This document shows, in pieces, positions 17,132-24,657 of a stretch of DNA of 58,553 bases; within the stretch, counting starts at the first letter, position 1; the number at the start of each line of letters is the position of its first letter. The stretch spans positions 1 through 58,553 of the forward strand of contig JALNYZ010000024.1 in NCBI GenBank assembly GCA_023229575.1, read 5' to 3'. The position numbers and the translations under genes were made by a program. Under the pieces are notes generated by a model, which saw only the letters and a list, made by a program, of their open reading frames with translations, made no database searches and was not told where the DNA came from. The DNA comes from Prolixibacteraceae bacterium (GTDB lineage Bacteria > Bacteroidota > Bacteroidia > Bacteroidales > Prolixibacteraceae).

Positions 17132-17638
17132 ATGCAACTGCCTGTAATTCAAAGGAAAATTTACGAGGTCAGAGAACTGACCGTGATGCTTGATTTCGAT
17201 CTGGCAGAGCTTTATGATACTGAAACAAAGTATCTAAAAAGAGCCGTGAGAGCAAATATTAAAAGATTTCCACCTGATTTTATGTTTGAGCTTTCAAAGG
17301 ATGAGTGGGAATCTTTGAGGTGCAATTTCTGCACCTCAAAGATTCGAGGTGGAGCGAGGTATTCCCCTTTTGCCTTTACCGAACAGGGCGTTGCAATGCT
17401 CAGCGGTATCCTCAACTCAGAAAAGGCAATTGATGTGAATATTGCCATCATGAGGGCCTTCGTGTTGGTACGGCAATATGCTTTGACTGATAAAGAGTTA
17501 ATGGTTAGAATGAATGAGCTCGAAACCAAATACAACCAGCAATTTAAAGACGTGTATGATGCCATTAACTTTCTGCTCCAAAGGGATAAGCAGAGGGCTG
17601 ATCAACAACAGCGGAAAAGAATTGGATACCAGCCATAA
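17132..17638 (+). CDS. ORF6N-domain protein
   Basis: A 168-residue protein. Residues 5-95 are an ORF6N domain: IQRKIYEVRELTVMLDFDLAELYD, then KRAVRANIKRFPPDFMFEL and AFTEQGVAMLSGIL. These domains are phage- and mobile-element-derived and are thought to bind DNA; cellular roles are not established. The C-terminal part is a coiled-coil-like helix. The ATG at 17132 is preferred to 17111 because homologous domains start there. The coding sequence contains a perfect 14-bp palindrome (17311-17343). The TAGCGGTAATTC motif upstream links it to another accessory gene in the window. Confidence 0.85.
   Translation: MQLPVIQRKIYEVRELTVMLDFDLAELYDTETKYLKRAVRANIKRFPPDFMFELSKDEWESLRCNFCTSKIRGGARYSPFAFTEQGVAMLSGILNSEKAIDVNIAIMRAFVLVRQYALTDKELMVRMNELETKYNQQFKDVYDAINFLLQRDKQRADQQQRKRIGYQP
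17311..17343. repeat. perfect 14-bp palindrome inside the ORF6N coding sequence
   Basis: Arms ATCTTTGAGGTGCA (17311-17324) and TGCACCTCAAAGAT (17330-17343) flank a 5-nt loop. The segment encodes ESLRCNFCTSK, the linker that varies most between ORF6N proteins. Confidence 0.9.
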
Positions 17639-17641
17639 AAA

Positions 17642-17677
17642 AAGAAGCCGTCTCATTTTTAATTGGGACGGCTTCTT
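17642..17677. terminator. two-way terminator between ORF6N and zinc-ribbon genes
   Basis: Perfect 11-bp stem AAGAAGCCGTC / GACGGCTTCTT with a 14-nt loop, lying between convergent genes with A/T runs on both sides. It can serve both. Confidence 0.85.
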
Positions 17678-17697
17678 ATTAGTGATCTGACTTATAG

Positions 17698-18477
17698 TTA
17701 ATTCTCTTCTTCTTGTGGCGTTGCAATATCTTTGTCTACCAAAATTCTTCCGCAATACTCACAAACGATAATCTTCTTGCGCGAAGCGATATCAAGCTGG
17801 CGCTGTGGCGGGATCTTGTTGAAACAGCCACCGCATGCATCACGCTGAACAGTTACTACAGAAAGGCCGTTGCGTGCGTTTTTGCGAATCTTGTTGAAGG
17901 CTGTAAGCAAGCGCTCTTCAATCAAGGTCGCGATCTTTGCAGTTTTGGCTTTGAGCAACTCCTCTTCAACTGCCGTCTCGGCGGTGATCTCTTCCAGCTC
18001 TTTTTTCTTGCGAACAAGGTCCTCTTCGCGCTCTTTCAGCAACATATTGGATGCATCGAGTAATTCACCCTTGCTTTTAACATCTGCCGAATACTCCTTG
18101 ATCCTTTTTTCAGCCAATTCAATCTCGAGGTTCTGGAACTCCATCTCTTTGGAAATTGAATCAAATTCGCGGTTGTTGCGAACATTCTCCTGCTGCTCTT
18201 TGTAATGGTCGATCTTGGCTTTGGAATCTTTGATCTCCGTTTTCTTGTTGGTTACAGCCGTATTGAGGTTCTTAATCTCATCCTGCAAATTGGAAAGCCT
18301 TGTTTTCAAACCAACGATCTCATCTTCCAGGTCTTGCACCTCCAGGGGTAACTCGCCGCGCAGCGTGTTGATTTTATCGATTTCTGAAACAACAGTTTGC
18401 AGTTCATAGAGCATTTTCAATTTGTCCTGAACTGAAACCTCTTTGCCTTCGGTTGTTTTGTTTATTTCTAACGACAT
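17698..18477 (-). CDS. coiled-coil C4 zinc-ribbon protein (DUF164/CT398-like)
   Basis: A 259-residue protein. Residues 15-190 are a long coiled coil rich in Glu/Lys; the C-terminal 55 residues hold a zinc ribbon with CGGC (about 217-220) and CEYC (about 239-242). This is the layout of the CT398/HP0958 family, which in Helicobacter is linked to flagella and RNA polymerase sigma factor but in Bacteroidota has no settled role. It lies 30 bp downstream of the Nif3-like gene, a pairing seen across many bacteria, so both are probably co-transcribed. Confidence 0.88.
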   Translation of the reverse strand: MSLEINKTTEGKEVSVQDKLKMLYELQTVVSEIDKINTLRGELPLEVQDLEDEIVGLKTRLSNLQDEIKNLNTAVTNKKTEIKDSKAKIDHYKEQQENVRNNREFDSISKEMEFQNLEIELAEKRIKEYSADVKSKGELLDASNMLLKEREEDLVRKKKELEEITAETAVEEELLKAKTAKIATLIEERLLTAFNKIRKNARNGLSVVTVQRDACGGCFNKIPPQRQLDIASRKKIIVCEYCGRILVDKDIATPQEEEN

Positions 18478-18507
18478 ATCCAGTATATTATATTATAACT
18501 TAGCTTT

Positions 18508-19602
18508 CTAAAGGTAAGAAACCGGGTTGGTTTTTACATTCGATAAATGGAGTGCAAATGTAGGGAATTTTTTTAAAACTATCTCTTTTAAAACCTCTTT
18601 CGTAAATTGTTCGCTTTCGTAGTGCCCGATGTCTGCCAGAACGATTTTATTGTCGGCTTCAAAAAAGTCGTGGTACTTAAAATCAGCAGAGATAAAGAGG
18701 TCGGCTCCTTCCGCGATAGCTTTGGAAACCAGGAAACTACCAGACCCGCCGCAGACGGCAATTTTACTGATTTTTTGCCCCAGTAACGTGGTATGTTTGA
18801 TCATTTGACAACCAAATATCCCCTTGATTCGTTGAAGGAATTTAAGTTCGTCGGATGGAAAGGTCAACTCTCCGATCATGCCCATTCCTACACCCTGAAA
18901 ATCATTCTCCAGCGGAACCAGATCATACGCTACCTCTTCGTATGGATGCGATGCGTTGAGGGCTGCCACAACTTTTGAAATGAGGTGACGCGGCACGATC
19001 GTTTCGAACCGGATTTCTTGTTCGGTATGCAAAGCACCTGGAATTCCAACGTAAGGATTACTCTCTTCATTCCCCCTGAAAGTTCCTGATCCCTGTGCGC
19101 TGTAACTGCATTGGTCGTAATTGCCGATGATTCCGGCTCCAGCAGAAAAAATGGCCGATCTTACAGCCTCCAGATGATCTTCAGGTATATAGGTTATTAA
19201 TTTGATTAACTGATTCTTGGCAGGAGATAAAATATGGCATTTCACCAATCCGATCTTATCACAGATTATGGAATTTACCCCTCCGGTGATGCTATCCAGA
19301 TTGGTATGGGCTGCATAAATGGCCAAATCATTTCTGATGGCTTTAATCAGGCATCTTTCCACCTCGTTACTGCCCGTAATGCGCTTGATCCCCTTGAAGA
19401 TAAGCGGATGATGACTGATAATCAGTTCACATCCCAACGAAATTGCTTCATCCACCACCTCCTCCGTAACATCAAGCGTGATGAGCGCAGAACTAATTTC
19501 ACGGTTTTTATCTCCCAAAATAAGCCCTGCATTGTCGTACGGTTCCTGGTAAGAAATCGGGGCAATGGTCTCAAGATGTTGAACAATATTTTGGAGGAGC
19601 AT
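18508..19602 (-). CDS. Nif3-like dinuclear metal-centre protein (YqfO type)
   Basis: A 364-residue protein of the Nif3 family. The metal-binding HHPLIFKG (His64-His65) and the C-terminal GADLFISADFKYHDFFEA and DIGHYESE supply the dinuclear-centre ligands. The central part (about 125-235) is the extra PII/CutA-like domain of the longer YqfO form. Some database entries call these GTP cyclohydrolase I type 2, but this activity is not general. The next gene downstream is the zinc-ribbon protein. Confidence 0.9.
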   Translation of the reverse strand: MLLQNIVQHLETIAPISYQEPYDNAGLILGDKNREISSALITLDVTEEVVDEAISLGCELIISHHPLIFKGIKRITGSNEVERCLIKAIRNDLAIYAAHTNLDSITGGVNSIICDKIGLVKCHILSPAKNQLIKLITYIPEDHLEAVRSAIFSAGAGIIGNYDQCSYSAQGSGTFRGNEESNPYVGIPGALHTEQEIRFETIVPRHLISKVVAALNASHPYEEVAYDLVPLENDFQGVGMGMIGELTFPSDELKFLQRIKGIFGCQMIKHTTLLGQKISKIAVCGGSGSFLVSKAIAEGADLFISADFKYHDFFEADNKIVLADIGHYESEQFTKEVLKEIVLKKFPTFALHLSNVKTNPVSYL

Positions 19603-19634
19603 AGGCCTCTATTTAATTATTTAGATAAGTGTCT

Positions 19635-19692
19635 AATTGACAATAGTTCCAATAATTGTCAATTTTTAATTTTTAATTTTTAATTTTTAATT
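19635..19692. repeat. hairpin plus 7-bp tandem array (element G)
   Basis: A perfect 10-bp inverted repeat AATTGACAAT (19635-19644) / ATTGTCAATT (19655-19664) runs straight into 4.5 copies of the 7-bp unit AATTTTT (19661-19692). The array ends 5 bp from the merR stop codon. The 7-bp period and position next to a stop match elements C and D. Confidence 0.75.
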
Positions 19693-19696
19693 CTTT

Positions 19697-20032
19697 TTAC
19701 AGCGTTTCCTTGATCTCAATCAGATATTTCTTGATCTCCTGAAGCTTCTGCACAATTTCGAAGTTGTGATCTACTTCCTCCTTGTTATCTTTGATCTTGG
19801 CTTTTGCCCCTTTCAAGGTCAGGCCACGCTCTTTGACCAAATGATTGATGATGGCAAGATGGTCGATATCTTCCTGGGTATAAAAACGATTGCCTTTCTT
19901 GTTTTTAAATGGCTTGATCGTATCGAACTCTTTTTCCCAAAACCGGAGTGCCGATGGTGCAAGATTGAACTTCTCTGCCACTTCGCCGATCGAGAAATAG
20001 AGCTTTTCTGATTTAGGTGCTTTGAATCCCAC
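19697..20032 (-). CDS. MerR-family transcriptional regulator
   Basis: A 111-residue protein. Residues 12-80 form the MerR winged helix: YFSIGEVAEKFNLAPSALRF, WEKEF, NRFYTQEDIDHL and HLVKERGLTLKGAK. The C-terminal helix would make the dimer coiled coil. There is no C-terminal effector domain and no Cys cluster, so it is not a metal sensor. It lies 17 bp downstream of the M23 peptidase gene, in a pair common near alaS in Bacteroidota. Its targets are unknown. Confidence 0.9.
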   Translation of the reverse strand: MGFKAPKSEKLYFSIGEVAEKFNLAPSALRFWEKEFDTIKPFKNKKGNRFYTQEDIDHLAIINHLVKERGLTLKGAKAKIKDNKEEVDHNFEIVQKLQEIKKYLIEIKETL

Positions 20033-20049
20033 TGTTTTTTAATTTTAGG

Positions 20050-21015
20050 TTAATCGAAACTTTGGCCCGTATTCGATGAGATGGTGATCATCTTCTCGTA
20101 TTCCAGCGGATTGAGATCCTGGAAGTAGTAATTCTGCGGATTGACCTTCTGTCCGTTTTTCATTACCTCGTAGTGAAGGTGAGGAGCGGTAGATGCACCT
20201 GAGCTTCCCACGAATCCTATCACATCACCTCTGTTGACAGTTTGACCTATTTTAACGTTGATTCGCGACAGGTGTCCGTACATGGTTTCATAGCCATAAC
20301 CGTGGTCGATCAAAACGATGTTGCCATATCCGGCATTCCTGCCAACCTCTTTCACGATTCCGTTTCCGGTAGCAAAAATATCCGTCCCGGTAGGGGCAGT
20401 AAAATCCATCCCGTAATGAAAACGCGGTATGCGGTAAATCGGATGCATGCGCATACCCCAGCCCGAGGCTGTCCTTTTGAGGTCCCGGTTGGAGACAGGC
20501 ATGATGGAGGGAATACTGGCCAGCATCTTCTCCTTGCCAAGTGCCATTCTAACTACATCATCGTACGATTTTGACTGAACATAAACCTGTTTGGAGAGGA
20601 TATCCAACTTTCTTGCTACCGAGATAATCAACTCCGAATTGTCCATGCTCTCCAGTTTGGTGTAACGGTTGGCACCTCCGAATCCGGCCATCCTGACTGA
20701 CGACGGAATCGGATTTGCTTCGAAAATTACACGGTAAATATTGTCATCCCTCATCTGTATATCTTCCAATGCCTTGCTGATCTTTTCAATATCCTTGTTC
20801 ATCAGGCTGTATTGGGACAGCAATTGTTCGTTTTCCCGCTTTAACCTCTTGGTAACGGGTGTCTCAAAAAATTGAAGGAAAATGAAAAAGAAGATTATTC
20901 CCGAAACAATGCCTGTGGACAGATAACCAAGAAACCTTTTGATCAAAGTACGAACATTTCGTTCGATCTTATCAAAACTTAAAGTATCCGGATTAAATCT
21001 GTAGTTAATGCCCAT
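20050..21015 (-). CDS. M23-family metallopeptidase
   Basis: A 321-residue envelope protein with one N-terminal membrane helix (about 31-50), a coiled coil (55-85) and a LytM/M23 domain. Zn ligands are visible in HYGMD and HLHYE, with GYGNIVLIDHGYG and YGHLSRI between. It probably cleaves peptidoglycan cross-bridges or acts as an activator of amidases during growth and division. It is divergent from alaS and followed by merR. Confidence 0.92.
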   Translation of the reverse strand: MGINYRFNPDTLSFDKIERNVRTLIKRFLGYLSTGIVSGIIFFFIFLQFFETPVTKRLKRENEQLLSQYSLMNKDIEKISKALEDIQMRDDNIYRVIFEANPIPSSVRMAGFGGANRYTKLESMDNSELIISVARKLDILSKQVYVQSKSYDDVVRMALGKEKMLASIPSIMPVSNRDLKRTASGWGMRMHPIYRIPRFHYGMDFTAPTGTDIFATGNGIVKEVGRNAGYGNIVLIDHGYGYETMYGHLSRINVKIGQTVNRGDVIGFVGSSGASTAPHLHYEVMKNGQKVNPQNYYFQDLNPLEYEKMITISSNTGQSFD

Positions 21016-21046
21016 TCCGATTGATTTATTTTGAACCGAGGTAGGC

Positions 21047-21076
21047 CAAAATTAATGAAATAATCTAATTTTGCAA
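21047..21076 (-). promoter_or_regulatory. M23 peptidase/merR promoter (TTG-N19-TAATTTTG)
   Basis: On the minus strand TTG (21074-21076), a 19-nt spacer and TAATTTTG (21047-21054) match the Bacteroidota sigma-ABfr consensus. The -7 box is 32 nt before the ATG. The spacer overlaps the alaS -7 candidate on the other strand (TAATTTTG, 21066-21073), so the two divergent promoters may interfere. Confidence 0.7.
21066..21073 (+). promoter_or_regulatory. candidate alaS -7 box (TAATTTTG)
   Basis: Fits TAnnTTTG and would give a leader of about 110 nt that contains two hairpins (21079-21116 and 21128-21159). No good -33 element was found. Confidence 0.45.
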
Positions 21077-21078
21077 CG

Positions 21079-21159
21079 ATTTTGACCCCTTACGGCGTTC
21101 CTTGAAGGGGCAAAATTAGTTTATTTATAGGCATTCGCGGATTTTTGTACGAATGCCTA
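21079..21159 (+). promoter_or_regulatory. two tandem hairpins in the alaS leader
   Basis: Hairpin 1: ATTTTG-a-CCCCTT (21079-21091) pairs with AAGGGG-CAAAAT (21105-21116), one bulged base. Hairpin 2: TAGGCATTCG (21128-21137) pairs perfectly with CGAATGCCTA (21150-21159). Both lie between the candidate promoter and the ATG (21190) of alaS. They could be operator palindromes or an RNA leader structure; neither ends in a clear T run, so they are not simple terminators. Confidence 0.6.
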
Positions 21160-21189
21160 ATGCCATTTAAAGCTTTTTAACATTACCCG

Positions 21190-23817
21190 ATGATGGATTC
21201 AAAACAGATACGCACAGCCTTTTTGGACTTTTTTGCCTCCAAAACGCACCAGATTGTTCCCTCCGCGCCCATGGTGGTGAAGAATGACCCAACCCTGATG
21301 TTTACCAACGCGGGAATGAACCAGTTCAAGGATATTTTTCTGGGCAATGCTCCGGTGAAGAGCCCCAGGATTGCCGATACGCAAAAGTGTCTTCGCGTAT
21401 CCGGAAAGCACAACGATCTTGAGGAGGTTGGCCACGATACCTATCACCACACCATGTTCGAAATGCTTGGCAACTGGTCGTTTGGCGATTATTTCAAAAA
21501 AGAGGCCATCGACTGGGCCTGGGAACTGCTCGTGGGCCGTTTCAATATTCCTGTAGATCGTCTCTATGCGACTGTTTTTGAAGGCGATGCCAAGGATGGT
21601 GTTCCTGTTGATTCAGAGGCTCTAGCCTTGTGGAAAAAGTATCTTCCCGAAGATCAGATTCTTTTTGGGAACAAAAAAGACAATTTCTGGGAGATGGGCG
21701 ACAGCGGTCCCTGCGGTCCCTGTTCCGAGATCCATGTGGATATTCGGGATGATGATGAGCGTGCAAAAATCCCCGGCAGGGAGATGGTCAACCAAAGCCA
21801 TCCGCAGGTCATTGAAATCTGGAACCTGGTTTTTATCCAGTTCAACCGCAAGGCCAACGGCCAGTTGGAGGAGCTTCCTGCCAGGCATGTCGACACGGGG
21901 ATGGGCTTCGAACGCCTTTGCATGGTGCTTCAACAGAAACAATCCAATTACGATACCGATGTATTTCAGCCGGTGATTACTGAGATCGGATATCTGGCCG
22001 GAAAAAAATATGGAGAAAATGAGAAGTCCGACATCGCCATGCGTGTCATCGCTGACCACTTGCGCGCCATCGCTTTTGCCATCACCGACGGGCAGTTGCC
22101 TTCCAACAACAAAGCCGGCTATGTGATCCGCCGCATTTTGCGCAGGGCTGTGCGTTATGGCTATACTTTCCTGGGTTTCAGGAAGCCATTCATACACCAA
22201 CTGATCAAGGTATTGGCAGAGCAGATGGGTACTGCCTTCCCCGAACTGATCAAACAGCAGGATCTTGTCACCAAGGTGATCCGCGAAGAGGAAGACTCCT
22301 TCCTTCGTACCCTGGAGACCGGTATCAGAATGCTGGAAAACATCATGGAGGCAGCCAAAAAGAAGAACCAAACCGAAATCAGCGGCACCGTTGCATTCGA
22401 ATTGTATGATACATACGGATTTCCGCTCGACCTGACTGAACTGATCCTGCGGGAGGAGTCTTTCACGGTCAACCGCGATGAGTTCGAAAAGGCCATGGAA
22501 GAGCAGAAAAACCGTTCACGGAATGCCACCCAATTGGAAACAGGCGACTGGATCGAAATCCGTCCTTTGATTGAAAGCCAATTTGTTGGTTATGACGCCA
22601 CCCAGGCAGAATTGAGGATTTGCCGTTACAGGAAAGTAAAAGATAAAAAGGGCGAGTACTTTCAGCTGGTTTTTGATGCGACTCCCTTCTATGCTGAGTC
22701 GGGGGGGCAGGTTGGGGACACCGGCCGGATTGAAGCCGAAGGTTCCAAAATTGAGATATTCGATACCATCAAGGAGAACGGGCTGACCGTTCATTTGGCC
22801 AAAGCGCTTCCATCAGATCCCTCCGCGATATTTACCGGTTATGTGAACAGTTCCAATCAGCGGTCTACCGCCGGAAACCATACTGCCACGCACCTTCTCG
22901 ATCATGCCTTGAGGGAAATTCTGGGAAACCACATCGAACAGAAGGGTTCCCTGGTAAATCCTGATTCATTGCGTTTCGACTTTTCCCACTTCCAGAAAGT
23001 TTCGGAAGAGGAGCTTGAGAAAATAGAAAAAAGAGTCAACGAATTGATTCGTCAGAACGCATCCAGGGACGAACGCCGCGAAATGCCGATGGCAGAGGCC
23101 GAAAAGCTGGGCGCCATAGCCCTCTTTGGCGAGAAATATGGCGATAAGGTTCGGGTGATCAAATTCGGTGATTCGATCGAACTTTGTGGCGGTATCCATG
23201 TTGGGGCCACGGGCGAAATAGGCCAGTTTGTGATCATCTCCGAAGGATCCATTTCTGCCGGGGTCAGGCGTATTGAGGCCATCACAGGGGCAAAAGCCGA
23301 AGAATTCCTGCGCAGCAAGATGAAGATGGCCAAAGAATTATCCATGCTGCTGAACAATCCTTCGGATGTGAAAATAGCTGTCGAACAACTCCTTCAAAAG
23401 GTAAGTCTGTTGAATGGTCAGGTCGAAGCCTTCAAAAAAGAGGCTGCTTCCGGTCTGAAAAAAGAGCTGCTCAAACAAATCTCCAACATCAATGGGATCA
23501 ACTTCCTGGCAAGTAACCTGCCACTGGATGATGCGGGAATTATCAAGGATCTCGCTTTCCAGCTGAAGGGTGAAGTGGAGAACCTCTTTCTGGTTTTTGC
23601 CGCAGAGATAGACGGAAAGGCTTCCGTTCATGTGATGATCGCTGACAATCTGGTGAAGGAGAAGGGATTGCACGCCGGAAACATCGTTCGCGACCTGGCC
23701 AAACTGGTCGATGGCGGCGGCGGAGGTCAGCCGTTCTATGCCAGCGCCGGGGGAAAGAACCCCAAGGGCATAGACAATCTGCTGGCAACAGCAAAGGAGC
23801 TCATATTAAAAAGTTGA
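21190..23817 (+). CDS. alaS: alanine--tRNA ligase
   Basis: AlaRS charges tRNA-Ala. The 875-residue protein has all the usual parts: the class II catalytic core (TLMFTNAGMNQFKDIF, HTMFEMLGNWSFGDYFK, DTGMGFERL), the editing domain with HTATHLLDHAL and the CGGIHV zinc site, and the C-Ala domain with GGGGGQPFYASAGG. Length is normal. The stop codon is inside the left arm of inverted-repeat element D. A structured leader precedes the gene. Confidence 0.97.
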   Translation: MMDSKQIRTAFLDFFASKTHQIVPSAPMVVKNDPTLMFTNAGMNQFKDIFLGNAPVKSPRIADTQKCLRVSGKHNDLEEVGHDTYHHTMFEMLGNWSFGDYFKKEAIDWAWELLVGRFNIPVDRLYATVFEGDAKDGVPVDSEALALWKKYLPEDQILFGNKKDNFWEMGDSGPCGPCSEIHVDIRDDDERAKIPGREMVNQSHPQVIEIWNLVFIQFNRKANGQLEELPARHVDTGMGFERLCMVLQQKQSNYDTDVFQPVITEIGYLAGKKYGENEKSDIAMRVIADHLRAIAFAITDGQLPSNNKAGYVIRRILRRAVRYGYTFLGFRKPFIHQLIKVLAEQMGTAFPELIKQQDLVTKVIREEEDSFLRTLETGIRMLENIMEAAKKKNQTEISGTVAFELYDTYGFPLDLTELILREESFTVNRDEFEKAMEEQKNRSRNATQLETGDWIEIRPLIESQFVGYDATQAELRICRYRKVKDKKGEYFQLVFDATPFYAESGGQVGDTGRIEAEGSKIEIFDTIKENGLTVHLAKALPSDPSAIFTGYVNSSNQRSTAGNHTATHLLDHALREILGNHIEQKGSLVNPDSLRFDFSHFQKVSEEELEKIEKRVNELIRQNASRDERREMPMAEAEKLGAIALFGEKYGDKVRVIKFGDSIELCGGIHVGATGEIGQFVIISEGSISAGVRRIEAITGAKAEEFLRSKMKMAKELSMLLNNPSDVKIAVEQLLQKVSLLNGQVEAFKKEAASGLKKELLKQISNINGINFLASNLPLDDAGIIKDLAFQLKGEVENLFLVFAAEIDGKASVHVMIADNLVKEKGLHAGNIVRDLAKLVDGGGGGQPFYASAGGKNPKGIDNLLATAKELILKS

Positions 23818-23904
23818 AAGTTGAAGGTGAAAAGTATTATGGAGACAAAATATTCTCCGTTCACTTTTCACTTTTAACGCTCCGCTTTCCACTACTCAAC
23901 TACT
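23812..23904. repeat. inverted-repeat element D (7-bp-period arms)
   Basis: The left arm, beginning inside the alaS stop, is AGTTGAA, AGTTGAA, GGTGAAA, AGT (23812-23835). The right arm (23860-23904), read inverted, is AGTGGAA, AGCGGAG, CGTTAAA, AGTGAAA, AGTGAA. The centre has a small hairpin (GGAGA/TCTCC). The arms pair imperfectly. The element fills the whole space between the alaS stop and the next ATG (23906). Confidence 0.75.
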
Positions 23905-23905
23905 A

Positions 23906-24334
23906 ATGACTACTACAGAAATCCCCAACAAGCGTAAACTGTCGATCGACCAGTTTCGCGGCTTCGCCATCTTCGGAATGATCATGGTGAACTACCTGCT
24001 CTCTTTGCTTCAGCCCCAGGAATACTGGCAGTTTTCACAACGCAGCATGAGCATCGCTTATCCCATTCTTTCATCCGGGATTGGGTTTATTACTTTCCTG
24101 CTATTTTATGTGGTGAATGATATCAAAAAAATTGAAATCCCTCATCTCACTGTCTTGGGGGTCAATCCACTGTTGCTTTATATTGTGCAGAGTATTCTGA
24201 TTGGCATGCACGGGGGCGTACTTCCATCCAATGCTCCGCTCTGGCAAGCCCTTTCAGGTTTCGTGATTATCTATACCCTCTGCTACTTGGTCGCTCATTA
24301 CCTATGGAGGAATAAGATGGTTGTTAAAATATAG
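23906..24334 (+). pseudogene. internally deleted DUF5009/heparan-acetyltransferase-like membrane protein
   Basis: A 142-residue open frame. Residues 1-30 (KLSIDQFRGFAIFGMIMVNYLL) match the start of DUF5009/NagX-type membrane acyltransferases, which normally have about ten helices and 350-400 residues. From about residue 45 the sequence jumps to the C-terminal part of such proteins (SYPILSSGIGFITFLLFYVVNDI, LGVNPLLLYIVQ). The middle, including the catalytic His region, is missing while the frame is kept. It is probably a relic; a real small membrane protein is possible. Confidence 0.7.
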
Positions 24335-24363
24335 GATTAAATGAAAGGATACCCATTCTTCTG

Positions 24364-24460
24364 TTTAACCACAAAGTACACACGGAGGACACAAATACAG
24401 GTTATTCATGGTAAGACTTTTATGCCCTTTGTGGTTCCCTTCGCGCCCTTTGTGGTTAAA
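24364..24460. repeat. inverted-repeat element E (TTTAACCACAAAG ends)
   Basis: Perfect 13-bp ends TTTAACCACAAAG (24364-24376) and CTTTGTGGTTAAA (24448-24460), extended imperfectly inward by ACACACGGAGGACACAAA against the inverted GCGCGAAGGGAACCACAAAG. It is the only structure seen in the 323-bp gap 24335-24657. Similar TTAACCACAAAG ends are known to me from intergenic elements in other Bacteroidota. Confidence 0.75.
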
Positions 24461-24657
24461 TATTGATAGCACTTCTTTCAATGTTACTGTAAAAAGTGAG
24501 CTATGTAAATTTATATTGAAAAATCCACCTTCACATTCGAAAGGTTTATTCTAAATAGCTTTAAAAGAGTCCGAATTTCCTGTATATGTTAAGCGTTTGA
24601 TCAAAATCACAATTTCGAAATGTCATTAATATTTACCTTTAGGTCAAAAACCAAACC

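Noticed and set aside
21622..22371. 249-codon open frame antisense to alaS
   Set aside because: It lies wholly within a certain gene; the long antisense frame follows from codon use. No promoter or family pattern seen.
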